Assembly (NCBI GenBank): GCA_946478985.1
Contig: CAMLDZ010000003.1
Location: 5,006-69,005, forward strand
Length of the DNA: 64,000 nucleotides
Origin: an uncultured Solimonas sp.
GTDB taxonomy: Bacteria > Pseudomonadota > Gammaproteobacteria > Nevskiales > Nevskiaceae
Direction: 5' to 3'
The notes below the pieces were generated by a model. The model was not told where the DNA came from, made no database searches, and worked only from the letters and a program-made list of their open reading frames with translations. Position numbers and translations under genes: made by a program. Positions 47,326-56,364 of this stretch are shown piece after piece; position 1 is the first letter of the stretch; each line of letters begins with the position of its first letter.

Positions 47326-48234
47326 ATGAGTTCCAGAATTTCGGCCCTGCTCGGCTGCACGATGACGGCGGTTGCCGCAGCGATGTCGGCCACAGCGCTC
47401 GCCCAGGAAGCCCAGACCGATGCCGTCGTCGAGTCGGCGAAGGCCATTGCCGCCGCCGAAGGCGGCAACGATGGCCTGATCCAGGTCATCGGCCAGCCGG
47501 TCTACGTGTCGCCGATGGTGACGGCCGTCTTTGCCGACGGTAAGCGTCAGATCGAAGACGGCATGGGTGTCTCGCTGGCCGTCGGCCGCAAGATCACCAA
47601 CCGCCTGACGCTCGAAGTGGCGAGCTACCTGACGCGCAACAAGGCCTCGCAGACGTCGAACCTCGACTACAACCCGGGCGACCAGCACACCACCGGTTAT
47701 GGCCTGACGGCACTGGTGTGGCCGTTCAGCGGCAAGGCCGGCAACATTTACGGCCTGTTGGGCGGTAACTATGTCGAGGGCTCCGACGCTCCGCTCAGCC
47801 AGCGGGTGGGTCCGGCCAATAATCGCCGGACGGAAGGCACGTCGATCGACTACAAGGGCTGGTCGGTCGACGCGGGCGCCGGCCTGATGACGGGCATCGC
47901 CATCTTCGGCAAGCCTGCCGCGCTGCGCATGGAAGCGCGTTATCGCTTCGAGAAGTCCGATGATGTTCTTGGCGACATCGACGAAGGCAAGGACAAGTTC
48001 GGCGATCTCGTCCTGGCTCTGGGCGTGACCGTGCCGCTGTTCTGGAAGGCGCCGGCCCCGCCGCCGGCACCGGAACAGCCGGTCGAAGTCACCGCGCCGG
48101 TCGACGGCGGCGACCAGGGGCAGACTGATTCGGACGGTGATGGCATGATCGACAGCATGGACAAGTGCCCCGATACGCCGACCGGTTCGCAGGTCGATAT
48201 GGACGGTTGCCCGCAGGCGGCACCGCAGGGCTGA
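47326..48234 (+). CDS. outer-membrane beta-barrel protein with a TSP3-type calcium motif
   Basis: A 302-residue exported protein. A signal peptide (SSRISALLGCTMTAVAAAMSATALAQ) leads to a barrel-like region of alternating strands (for example LEVASYLTRN, YGLTALVWPFSG, WSVDAGAGLMTGI, FGDLVLALGVTVPLFW). After an Ala/Pro linker, a thrombospondin type 3-like calcium motif appears: TDSDGDGMIDSMDKCPDTP. OmpA-family proteins normally continue into a peptidoglycan-binding OmpA domain, but here the gene stops after GCPQAAPQG. The start at 47326 has GGAG six bases upstream; 47320 is also possible. It heads a short unit with TonB- and SUMF1-like genes. Confidence 0.75.
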   Translation: MSSRISALLGCTMTAVAAAMSATALAQEAQTDAVVESAKAIAAAEGGNDGLIQVIGQPVYVSPMVTAVFADGKRQIEDGMGVSLAVGRKITNRLTLEVASYLTRNKASQTSNLDYNPGDQHTTGYGLTALVWPFSGKAGNIYGLLGGNYVEGSDAPLSQRVGPANNRRTEGTSIDYKGWSVDAGAGLMTGIAIFGKPAALRMEARYRFEKSDDVLGDIDEGKDKFGDLVLALGVTVPLFWKAPAPPPAPEQPVEVTAPVDGGDQGQTDSDGDGMIDSMDKCPDTPTGSQVDMDGCPQAAPQG

Positions 48235-48269
48235 TCGTCATCAGCATGTAAAGGAGTTCAGGGCGCGAC

Positions 48270-48965
48270 GTGTCTGCCATGACAGCCCGCCACGAGCGGG
48301 TGTTGGATCTCGGGACGGTTTCTTCGTCGCTGCCTCTGCCTGACCGGTACACGCCGGTAGCCGCCTCCCGGCTACCGGCGTGGAACTGGACGACGGCTTC
48401 CGTCGCCGTCCATCTGCTGTTTGCCGTCTTGCTTAGCTGGCAATTCGCGGCGCGCGGCAAACCGCAGGTTCCGCAACGGATCCAGGCGGTCATGATCGTC
48501 AAGGCAGCTGCTCCGGCTGCCGCGCCCGCGCAGGTCGCGGAGCCGGCCCCGCAGCCGACTCCGGAACCGGTCAAACCCAAGCCGCTCGAACCCAAGCCGG
48601 CGCCCACCCCAAAGCCGGTAACACCACCGAGCAAGCCGCAGGCCAAGCAGGAGTCGCAGGCCAAGGCCAGCCCGCCGCCGGCGGAGAAAGTCGGCAACGA
48701 AGGCGAATCGGCGTTCTCACTGATCCTCGACGGCGTCCGCGGCAACTGGCTGCAGCCGGCCGGTCCGCGCATACCGTTCCTCTGCCGTTTCAAGATCGAT
48801 TACCTGCCCGGCGGCATCATCAGCAACGTCAGCCAGGTACAGACCTGCGGCAGCCCCCAGCTCGACGATTCGGTGATGCGCGCTGTCTGGAAGACCCAGC
48901 CCCTGCCGCTGGACAACAACGCGCGCGGCCAGGCTGGCAGTATCGTTCTGGAATTCACGCCATAG
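48270..48965 (+). CDS. TonB-like energy-transducer protein
   Basis: A 231-residue protein with one N-terminal membrane segment (WTTASVAVHLLFAVLLSWQFAA), a long Pro/Lys/Ala-rich spacer (repeated KPKP, PEPVKPKPLEPKP) and a C-terminal domain containing FKIDYLPGGIISNVSQVQTCGSPQLDDSVMRAVWKTQPLP, the TonB/TolA C-terminal pattern for contacting outer-membrane partners. The start is GTG at 48270 or ATG at 48279; AAGGAG lies 13 bases before. TonB and TolA types are hard to separate here. It may serve the barrel protein encoded upstream or the TonB-dependent receptor at 56-58 kb. Confidence 0.8.
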   Translation: MSAMTARHERVLDLGTVSSSLPLPDRYTPVAASRLPAWNWTTASVAVHLLFAVLLSWQFAARGKPQVPQRIQAVMIVKAAAPAAAPAQVAEPAPQPTPEPVKPKPLEPKPAPTPKPVTPPSKPQAKQESQAKASPPPAEKVGNEGESAFSLILDGVRGNWLQPAGPRIPFLCRFKIDYLPGGIISNVSQVQTCGSPQLDDSVMRAVWKTQPLPLDNNARGQAGSIVLEFTP

Positions 48966-48975
48966 GAAGCCCATC

Positions 48976-49869
48976 TTGAAGTCGATAGCCGCGGTCCTGC
49001 TGCTTCTGGCCTCGTCCCTGATGATCTGCGCGCGGGCTCAGGCAGCACCGCCAGCCAAGGCCAGTTCGCCCTGCATCGCCCCCGCCGCGACCGAGGCAAC
49101 GACGGCCGGCGGCAACCCGGGCGCCTTCCGCGACTGCCAGGACACGCCGGAGATGATCGCCGTGCGCGGCGGTGAATTCCGCATGGGGGACCTCTTCGGC
49201 AACGGCCGCGATTACGAGAAGCCGATCCGCAAGCTTCGCGTCGAGCCGTTCGCGATCGCCCGCTATGAAGTCACCGTCGCCGAGTGGCAGCGCTGTGTCA
49301 GCGCCGGAGCCTGCATGGCGGCCGGCAATGCCACGGCGGGCGGCCGCTATCCGGTGACCGGCGTGTCCTGGGAGCAGGCGCAGCAATACGTCGACTGGCT
49401 GCGCCGCCACACCGGCAAGCCCTACCGTCTGCCCAGCGAGGTCGAATGGGAATATGCGGCGCGCGCCGGCTCGGAAGCGCAGTACACCTGGGGCAACCTG
49501 GACACGGTCACCTGCCGGTACGCCAATGCCTTCGATATTTCAGGGCAGGCGGCGCAACCCAACTGGACCTGGGCGATCGCCTGCGACGACGGACACGCCC
49601 AGGCGGCGCCGGTGGGCAGCTATCCGCCCAATGCCTGGGGTCTGCACGACATGCTGGGTAATGTCTGGGAATGGGTCGCCGATTGCTGGCACGCGAACTA
49701 CATCGGCTCACCGCGGGACGCTTCGGCCTGGGTCGAGGCAGACTGCACGAAGCGGGTGAATCGCGGCGGCGGCTGGGGCAATCACCCGCGCAGCCTGCGT
49801 GTCTCCAACCGCGACGGCGACCGCAGCGATGCACGCAGCGACGGCATGGGATTCCGTGTCGCGCGCTGA
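48976..49869 (+). CDS. exported SUMF1/formylglycine-generating-enzyme domain protein
   Basis: A 297-residue protein with a signal peptide (KSIAAVLLLLASSLMICARAQA). The rest is an FGE-sulfatase domain: FRMGDLFGNGRDYEKPIRKLRVEPFAIARYEVTVAEWQ, VTGVSWEQAQQYVDWLRRHTGKPYRLPSEVEWEYAAR, GLHDMLGNVWEWVADCW and RVNRGGGWGNHPRSLRVSNR. Most secreted members of this fold are not true sulfatase activators but bind or act on other proteins. Several cysteines may form disulfides. It starts 10 bp after the TonB-like gene, forming one unit with it and the OmpA-like gene. Confidence 0.85.
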   Translation: MKSIAAVLLLLASSLMICARAQAAPPAKASSPCIAPAATEATTAGGNPGAFRDCQDTPEMIAVRGGEFRMGDLFGNGRDYEKPIRKLRVEPFAIARYEVTVAEWQRCVSAGACMAAGNATAGGRYPVTGVSWEQAQQYVDWLRRHTGKPYRLPSEVEWEYAARAGSEAQYTWGNLDTVTCRYANAFDISGQAAQPNWTWAIACDDGHAQAAPVGSYPPNAWGLHDMLGNVWEWVADCWHANYIGSPRDASAWVEADCTKRVNRGGGWGNHPRSLRVSNRDGDRSDARSDGMGFRVAR

Positions 49870-49910
49870 AGCCGCGCATTTCACCGGCCGGGATTTCTCC
49901 GCGCAATAAA

Positions 49911-49941
49911 AAACGGCGCAGCCCCGAAGGGCTGCGCCGTT
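49911..49941. terminator. bidirectional terminator
   Basis: A hairpin of AACGGCGCAGCCCC and its complement around a GAAG loop, preceded by an A-run on the plus strand and followed by TTGATT. It lies between convergent genes ending at 49869 and 49969. Confidence 0.85.
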
Positions 49942-49968
49942 GATTCGAGACCTGCGAACGCTCAGCGC

Positions 49969-50247
49969 TTAGTCGCGCAGCGCGCCATTGGTCAGATTGC
50001 CCAGCCTGACCAGCACATTGTTGTTGATCGGCGCGAGCAGCTTGCCGAGATTCGGCAGCGGACCGGCGGCAGCAGTGCCGACCAGGCGGCCAACCAGCGG
50101 CTGCGTCAGATTGGTGACCGGCTTCAGCAGCGGCGTGGTGAGGCGATCCAGACCGGACAGCAGCGGCGTCAGGCCCACCGTGTCGCCGGCAAATGCGGGC
50201 GAGCTCAGACCCAGAGCGAGGACGGCCGCGGCAGCATACTTGTACAT
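49969..50247 (-). CDS. small secreted protein of unknown function
   Basis: A 92-residue protein with a signal peptide, YKYAAAAVLALGLSSPAFA, and probable cleavage before GDTVGL. The mature part is a Leu/Thr/Asn-rich sequence (TPLLSGLDRLTTPLLKPVTNLTQPLVGRLVG), with short repeated units PLL-x-PVTNLTQPL that look amphipathic. AAGGAG lies seven bases before the ATG at 50247, which decides the start over a longer frame. No family is known to me; surface or periplasmic location is inferred. Confidence 0.65.
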   Translation of the reverse strand: MYKYAAAAVLALGLSSPAFAGDTVGLTPLLSGLDRLTTPLLKPVTNLTQPLVGRLVGTAAAGPLPNLGKLLAPINNNVLVRLGNLTNGALRD

Positions 50248-50404
50248 TTCTACTCTCCTTCGATTGAGCACATTGGAACCAAGGCCCTGAGTCCGTTTGC
50301 AGTCCGGATGCAGGTGCAAAGCACACGAATAATACGAAGCCATACTACCATGCGATCCCGGCTCGCATAGCCGAAAACGGCGCGACTTGCAGTCGGGATC
50401 ACCA

Positions 50405-51976
50405 CTACAGGCGCAGTTCCACCCTGAACAGCAGGTCGGCCCGGGTATCGTCCCGCGTCTGCCGATTGATGCCGGAGCTGGCCAGCGGCGCCGCTGCCGA
50501 CACGCTCAGGCTCAGGTGCTTGCGCCAGTCCACGGTCAACGCCGCGCCGGCGTCGGCAACCGACTGGCTGCGCCCGTTTCCGTCCAGGATGAAACCGGCC
50601 TCGCTGACGCGCGATACCCCGTACTCGGCGAACAGCTTGGGTGCGAGTTTCCATCCTGCCCATTCGGCCAGCGTCAGCTCCCACTGCAGGGCCGCCAGCG
50701 CGCCCTGGTCGCCGTAAGCGAAGCCCGGCAGGTAGGACTCGATCGCGCTGCGGCCGCCGAGCACCCACTGCTGCTGCTCCGGCAGGGTGTCGCCCGACCA
50801 TTGTCCGGAGACGCGCAACTGCACCGTCTGGCGATCGGCGACCGGCACCTGCGCGCGCAAATCCGGACGCAGCAGCAGATAGCCCAGATCGGCGAAAACC
50901 TCGGGATCATCGCTGCGATCGTCACCGAGCCCCTTGCGCAGGGCCAGCGACAGATCGAAGTCCCAGGCGCGCTCGAACAGCAGCACGCTGCATCGATAGC
51001 CGGTCGAAACCTCCACGGAGGTGTAGGTCTGCCGCTGCACCGCAAGATCGAGGGGATCCAGCTTCAGGCGCTTCCAGACGTAATCGACCTTGCCGCCCAG
51101 AGTCCAGCGATGCGAGAGCGAGGCCGACAGCAGGTTCTGCCAGCTGGCTTCGGCCTGCCGGATGTCACCCTTGAATTCGTAGTCGATCGTGCTGTCGTCG
51201 AGCTCGGGCTTTTGCGAGTAGTCGATGTAGCTCGCCGTCAGACCGAACAGGCCGAGCCGGCCGACATGACTCCACGCCACCGAGGCATCGGCGTATTCGG
51301 CATCGGCACTGCCGTCGTCGAGCTCCGGAAACGCGTAGCGGCCGCCGACCGCCACGGTGTCGCCGCTGCCGAAGTTCTGCTTCAGCAGGAGGTCGGCGAA
51401 ATACCGGCCCAGGAATCGGTTGCCCGGATTGCCGAAGCCGCCGGCCAGCGAGGTCTGCGCCGGTCCCTCGCCGTTCTCCGCCAGCAGCACCGCCACGCCG
51501 CCCGCTTCGGGCCGCAGCGCCATCTGCAGGCTCTCGCCGGCGCGGTCGGCGTGTTCGGACGCCAGGATGCGGGCGGACTCGAGCGCGTCGACGTCGAGCG
51601 CCTCGCGCGAGGGCAGATCCTCGAAGTACGGCTGGTAGCGCTGCGGCATCTGGATCGCGGTGACCGGCTGCGGCGCCACCGACACATAAAGATCGTCGCC
51701 GTTGAGCGCGTAGGCGATCTTGGCGACCGGATAGCCGCTGCTGTAGTACGCATCGCGCACCGCATAGACCACATCGGACTGCGTCTGCGCGCGCGCCAGC
51801 AGCAGGCGCAGCAGCGCTTCCGGCGGCGGCGGCCCGAAGACATGCAGGCGCGTGTTGCCCAGCGTGACGGTGAAAGCAGCGGTGGCCGCGCCGGCGGGAA
51901 AACTCGAAAGCTGCGCTTCCTGCGGCAGCTGCGGGGGCGGCAGATCGATCGCCATCAGCGGGCACCTGCCCCGCAC
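50405..51976 (-). CDS. TpsB/ShlB-type outer-membrane barrel without a visible signal peptide
   Basis: A 523-residue protein that looks like the Omp85-superfamily TpsB (ShlB/FhaC) transporters of two-partner secretion. A POTRA-like region (VYAVRDAYYSSGYPVAKIAYAL) precedes a C-terminal barrel rich in alternating strands, with an ALRKGLG strand, WVLGGRSAIESYLPGFAYGDQG (the VRGY-like loop region) and the terminal ADLLFRVELRL, ending in an aromatic/hydrophobic strand. GTG at 51976 or ATG at 51955 may start translation, but an in-frame TGA blocks any extension upstream and no signal peptide is seen. No TpsA partner is adjacent. It may be N-terminally truncated. Confidence 0.65.
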   Translation of the reverse strand: MRGRCPLMAIDLPPPQLPQEAQLSSFPAGAATAAFTVTLGNTRLHVFGPPPPEALLRLLLARAQTQSDVVYAVRDAYYSSGYPVAKIAYALNGDDLYVSVAPQPVTAIQMPQRYQPYFEDLPSREALDVDALESARILASEHADRAGESLQMALRPEAGGVAVLLAENGEGPAQTSLAGGFGNPGNRFLGRYFADLLLKQNFGSGDTVAVGGRYAFPELDDGSADAEYADASVAWSHVGRLGLFGLTASYIDYSQKPELDDSTIDYEFKGDIRQAEASWQNLLSASLSHRWTLGGKVDYVWKRLKLDPLDLAVQRQTYTSVEVSTGYRCSVLLFERAWDFDLSLALRKGLGDDRSDDPEVFADLGYLLLRPDLRAQVPVADRQTVQLRVSGQWSGDTLPEQQQWVLGGRSAIESYLPGFAYGDQGALAALQWELTLAEWAGWKLAPKLFAEYGVSRVSEAGFILDGNGRSQSVADAGAALTVDWRKHLSLSVSAAAPLASSGINRQTRDDTRADLLFRVELRL

Positions 51977-52090
51977 CGCAGGGCCTCAACGGTCGTACTG
52001 CACACGAATACCTGTCTCCTCGGATGCGTTGCGCCGGAATCGGGATCGGCGACGTCGGATTTGGTTCGCACTATACCGATCCAAGCGCGC

Positions 52091-54814
52091 TCAGCGCGCC
52101 AGCAGATTCAGTCCGCGCGCGCGCGCCAGCGCCGCCGAGCGGCTCGATACGCCGAGCTTGCTGTAGAGGTTGTACAGATGCCATTTGACGGTGGCCACCG
52201 ATACCGACAGGCGATCAGCGAGCTGCTGGTTCGACAGGCCGGCGTCGACCAGGGCCAGCAGTTCCAGTTCACGCGCGGTCGGGGTCTCCGACAATTGCGG
52301 CGGCTTGTCGCGCTCCTGCTCGATCAGTTCGCGCGTGCTGGCCTGTGCCGGCAGCAGCGCGCAGATCTCGGTGAAGAATTGCCGCTCCTCGTCGTTGGCA
52401 AAACCCCAGTCCTTGGCTTTGGTGTCATTGACCAGGCTGGCGACCAGGCTGGCGCGGTCGGCGAAAGCGCGCACGTAGCGACGCCGCGCCGCCAGGCTGA
52501 TCGCGCGGGTCAGATGTCGCGCCGCCGGCGCCGGGTTGTGCGAGACGTTGGCAAGCTGCGCCTCGTCCAGCGCCAGCTCGACCAGGCGGCCGTAGCGATT
52601 GTCGGCGCGCGCCAGCTTCGACTCCTCGGCGATCAGGGCCGCTGCTTGACGCAGGCGGCCGGCGGCGATATGCAGCTCGATGCGGCTTGCCATCAGCAGA
52701 TCGCGCACGCACGGAATCCGGCGCACGGCATCGTCGGCTTCAAGCTCCGCCGCTGAGCCGCCGAGTCCCAGTTGCTCGGCCCTGAGGGCGGCCTCATCGA
52801 GCCGGCCGACGCGCAGCAGACGACGGATTTCGAAGCAGCTGAGCATCAGCGCCAACCGCGGCGGATAGGCGGCGGCGATCTCGCGCAGCGCGGCGAGGGA
52901 CTCATCAGCAGGGTCGCCGCTCCACAGCTTGACGCCGGCGTCCAGACCGAAGGCGGTGGTATCGAGCATGCCGTGGGTCTGCGCGCGACGCAGGCCCAGC
53001 GCCAGCCATTCGGCCGCCTGCGCCGTCTGCCCGGTCTCGACCGCACTCTTGGCCGCCAGCATCGCCACGGTACCGGTAATGCCGGCAGCATCGCCGGCCG
53101 ATTCGCGCGTCCGCGCCAGCAGCGCCTGCAGATCGTGATGCGCCTCGGCGAAGTCGCCTTCGAGCAAGGGGACCATCGCGCCGATCAAGCCTACCCAGGC
53201 GTTGCCGTAGTCGCTGTCGGCCTGGGCGATCGCCGAACGCGCCTGCCGGCACAGGGCGCGCGCCTCGATCGACGCGAACATGCTGGCGCGCTCGATGGCT
53301 GCCGCGCAGGCCACCGTTGCGACATTGAACGGATCGGCGCCGGCCGCGTCGGCCAGCCACTGCAGCGCCTGCTCGCGGGCTTCGCCGAGACGGTCGGTAT
53401 AGATGTCGATGGCCAGGCGGATGACGTCGATGCGGCGGCGGAACTCGCGCGCATCGGCACGGCTGAAGGCCGCCGCGCCGCCGCGCTGCAGCCGCGCCGT
53501 CAGCAGATCGGCCTGGGCGCGTGCGTACTCGTAGCGCCGGTGGAAAACCAGCGCCCAGACGTACCAGTAGTCGGTCTCCCAGCCGCCCCGATGGCCGCCG
53601 CGGTGCAGTTGCTCGACCCATTCGATGTACTGCCGCAGGTCGCCACGGTCGCGCACGAACAAGGCGGCGATGCGCTCAAGGATCGCCGCCGTCAGCGGCA
53701 CCGAGCCGGAGGCCTGGGCGTACTCGACCGCATCCACCCAGCGCCCCTCGTTCTCGCACCACTCGGCCGCACGCGCGAGGATCTCGGCGCGCCGGGGTAG
53801 CGGCAGCTGGCGCTCCGCCTCGTCGAGCAGAAATTCGCGGAACAGGGCGTGCAGCCGGTACCAGCTGCGCTTGCGGTCCAGCGGGATCACGAACAGGTTG
53901 TGGCGCAGCAATTGCCGTACATGTTCGGCAGCCTGCGCATCGCCGCCGGCATGCCGGCACAGATTGACATTGAAGCTGCGCAGCAGCGCCACCTCCAGCA
54001 GGAACTGCCGGAACTCGGGGGCGAAGGTCTGCAACACCTGGCGATTGAGCAGCGCGGCCAGATCCTCGTCGGCGCCTGAGAAGCGCCGCAAGGCCTGCTC
54101 CGGCGCCTCGGCATTGGAGAGAACGATCTGCATCAGGCGCACGGCGGCCGGCCAGCCTTCGGTCTGCTCGCGCACGGTGGCCAGCGCGGCGTCGCCGAGG
54201 CGCTCGCAGAGCTCGGGCCCGAACAGCGCGCGGATCGCCTCATCGTCCAGGCTCAGTTCATCGGGCCGGATCGCGCGCAGCCGGCCCTCGAGCTTGGCGC
54301 GGCTTTGGTGGCAAGGCAGTTCGCCGGTGCTGGCAAAGACCAGATGCACGCTGGCAGGCGTGCGGAAGATCAGCGCGTCGAGCAGCCGGTGCAATGTCTC
54401 GTCGACGCAGGCATTGAGATTGTCGATGAACAGCAGCCGGGTGCGGCTGGTCGCGGCCGCCGCCTCGACCACGGCGTCGATGCGCGTTTCGACCGGCTCG
54501 TCACCCTGGTGCAGGGCCTGCCGCGGATCGACGGGCAGATCACCGGCGCGCAGCAATTCCTCCAGATGCGCCAGCACCCGCTCGATGCTGCTGTCGCGAT
54601 CGTCCAGAGCCAGCCAGCGGCAGTCGCAGCCGGCCTGCCGGTAGTGCGTGTACAGCGAGCCGAGCAGCACGGTCTTGCCGTAACCGGTGGGGGCCGTCAC
54701 CGTCGTCAGCTTGGAGGCTGGCACCGCGCCCTGGGTGAGGCTGGCGAACAGGCGTGTCCGCACCGGCGGAAACGAAAAGTACGGGGGATCGGCGCGGGCG
54801 GAGACGGCGTTCAT
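52091..54814 (-). CDS. MalT-type LuxR-family transcriptional regulator
   Basis: A 907-residue large ATP-binding LuxR regulator. The N-terminus holds the Walker A loop APTGYGKT (41-48) and a hydrophobic RLLFIDNLNACVD Walker B. A helical TPR-like middle region follows, and the C-terminus carries the LuxR HTH: TARELELLALVDAGLSNQQLADRLSVSVATVKWHLYNLYSKLGV. This domain order matches the MalT/STAND class, where ATP and an inducer drive multimerisation and promoter activation. It is divergent from the acyl-CoA dehydrogenase gene 157 bp away and ends 114 bp upstream of the TpsB-like gene, making either a plausible target. Confidence 0.9.
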   Translation of the reverse strand: MNAVSARADPPYFSFPPVRTRLFASLTQGAVPASKLTTVTAPTGYGKTVLLGSLYTHYRQAGCDCRWLALDDRDSSIERVLAHLEELLRAGDLPVDPRQALHQGDEPVETRIDAVVEAAAATSRTRLLFIDNLNACVDETLHRLLDALIFRTPASVHLVFASTGELPCHQSRAKLEGRLRAIRPDELSLDDEAIRALFGPELCERLGDAALATVREQTEGWPAAVRLMQIVLSNAEAPEQALRRFSGADEDLAALLNRQVLQTFAPEFRQFLLEVALLRSFNVNLCRHAGGDAQAAEHVRQLLRHNLFVIPLDRKRSWYRLHALFREFLLDEAERQLPLPRRAEILARAAEWCENEGRWVDAVEYAQASGSVPLTAAILERIAALFVRDRGDLRQYIEWVEQLHRGGHRGGWETDYWYVWALVFHRRYEYARAQADLLTARLQRGGAAAFSRADAREFRRRIDVIRLAIDIYTDRLGEAREQALQWLADAAGADPFNVATVACAAAIERASMFASIEARALCRQARSAIAQADSDYGNAWVGLIGAMVPLLEGDFAEAHHDLQALLARTRESAGDAAGITGTVAMLAAKSAVETGQTAQAAEWLALGLRRAQTHGMLDTTAFGLDAGVKLWSGDPADESLAALREIAAAYPPRLALMLSCFEIRRLLRVGRLDEAALRAEQLGLGGSAAELEADDAVRRIPCVRDLLMASRIELHIAAGRLRQAAALIAEESKLARADNRYGRLVELALDEAQLANVSHNPAPAARHLTRAISLAARRRYVRAFADRASLVASLVNDTKAKDWGFANDEERQFFTEICALLPAQASTRELIEQERDKPPQLSETPTARELELLALVDAGLSNQQLADRLSVSVATVKWHLYNLYSKLGVSSRSAALARARGLNLLAR

Positions 54815-54971
54815 CCAGTCAAGCCTGCCGTGCTGCAGCGCGATCGCACAAGCCGGGCCTGGCCTCGCGCTAACTTTCGGCTAGGCAGCGCCAGCTGTCC
54901 GCCCCCTAGTCTTTACATCCGCCATCCGCCCGTCGCATCGCGCCTGCGATGCAATTTCAGGAGCCAGCCCG

Positions 54972-56192
54972 ATGTCCGCACCCCGCCGCCGCGCCGAGCA
55001 GCTGTTCAACGACGTCTTCCTGCCCGAGGAGACGCTGCGCGTGCGCCGCGAAGTGCGGCAGTTCGCCGATGACGTGGTGCGCCCGGTGGCACAGCAGATC
55101 AACACCACGCCCGAATCGCGCGAGAGCTTCCCGCACGCGCTGTTCAAGGCGATGGGCGCGGCCGGCCTGTACCGCTATCCGTTCGCCGCCGATGTCGGCG
55201 GCCTGGGCCTGGAGTACCCGACGCTGGCGACGATGACCGTGCTCGAAGAGCTGGGCTATTACTCGCCCAGCCTGGCCTCGGCACTGTACGACGGCCAGGC
55301 CATCCTGGTCGGCCAGACGCTCAACCGCGCCGGCGATTTGCTGCGCGGCAAGTACCTGCCGCAACTGGTGCGCGGCGAGTTCGTCGGCAGCTTCGCCACC
55401 AGCGAGCCGGAAGCCAGCACCGATCTGTCCGCGCAGAACATGCAGACCGTCGCGACCAAGGTGGATGGCGGCTGGCGCATCAGCGGTCACAAGCGCTGGA
55501 TCACCAACTCGGTTGCCGCCGACTGGATCGCCGTGCTGTGCCGCGAGGGCGATCGCCAGACCTTCCTGTTCGCCGACATGCGCGCCACCGGTGTGTCGGT
55601 CGGCGAGCCCGATCGCAAGATGGGCAACTACGTGCAGCTGACCGCCGACGTGCAGTTCAAGGATGTCTTCGTGCCGGAAGATCATCTGATCGGCGAAGCC
55701 GGCGGCGGTCTGCGGGCGGCGCTCGGTGCCTTGATGCTCGGCCGCATGGGTATCGGTGCAGTGGGCGTGGCGATGGCGCAGGCGGCGTTCGATTTCTCTA
55801 CCGACTACATCAGCCATCGCCAGGTGTTCGGCAAACCTATTGGCGCGTTCCAGCACTGGCAGTTCCGCTTCGCCGACCATGCGATCGGCATCGAGAACGC
55901 GCGCAGCCTCTACCAGAAGGCCGCAATGCTCTACGACCGCTACGGCCGCGCCGAGACCGAAGCGGCGATGGCCAAGGTCGCCGGCTCCGAACTGGCCGTC
56001 GATGTCGCACGCGACGCGATCCAGGCCTGCGGCGCTTACGGCTTCGTGCAGACCCTCAAGGGGCCGGGCCAGCACTTCCCGCTGGAGTCGATCTACCGCG
56101 ACGCCAAGATCGGCGAGATCTACGAAGGCGCCAACGAGGTGCAGCGCTGGGTCGTGGCGCGGAATATCTTTGGGCGGGAGATCACGGGCTGA
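54972..56192 (+). CDS. acyl-CoA dehydrogenase
   Basis: A 406-residue flavoenzyme of the standard ACAD fold. Conserved blocks are FATSEPEASTDLSAQ near 134-150 (flavin region), ISGHKRWITNSVAADW, the substrate-binding ISHRQVFGKPIGAFQHWQF, and at the C-terminus ACGAYGFVQTLKGPGQHFPLESIYRDAKIGEIYEGANEVQRW with the YEGANEVQ glutamate. It should oxidise an acyl-CoA, and could be controlled by the divergent MalT-like regulator. The downstream end meets a REP-like repeat. Chain specificity is unknown. Confidence 0.9.
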   Translation: MSAPRRRAEQLFNDVFLPEETLRVRREVRQFADDVVRPVAQQINTTPESRESFPHALFKAMGAAGLYRYPFAADVGGLGLEYPTLATMTVLEELGYYSPSLASALYDGQAILVGQTLNRAGDLLRGKYLPQLVRGEFVGSFATSEPEASTDLSAQNMQTVATKVDGGWRISGHKRWITNSVAADWIAVLCREGDRQTFLFADMRATGVSVGEPDRKMGNYVQLTADVQFKDVFVPEDHLIGEAGGGLRAALGALMLGRMGIGAVGVAMAQAAFDFSTDYISHRQVFGKPIGAFQHWQFRFADHAIGIENARSLYQKAAMLYDRYGRAETEAAMAKVAGSELAVDVARDAIQACGAYGFVQTLKGPGQHFPLESIYRDAKIGEIYEGANEVQRWVVARNIFGREITG

Positions 56193-56269
56193 CGGGGTTT
56201 ACGACTCGCCGGTTTTACCTGTTCTGCTTGGTTTGCCTTTCGCCTTGTGAGGCGACAGCCACAGCGGCC

Positions 56270-56316
56270 CCTCATCCGCCCTGCGGGCACCTTCTCCCCG
56301 CAGGCGGGGAGAAGGG
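56270..56316. repeat. REP/BIME-like palindromic repeat, copy 2
   Basis: A perfect 12-bp stem CCTTCTCCCCGC-AG-complement at 56290-56315 is preceded by CCCTCATCCGCCCTGCGGGCA. The leading bases and stem match copy 1 at 13590-13633 closely. It lies between convergent genes, so may also help end transcription. Confidence 0.7.
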
Positions 56317-56364
56317 AGGTGGGTTAAAGCGCCTTTGCAAGCTCCTAAAAAGTGCAGCGCTCAA

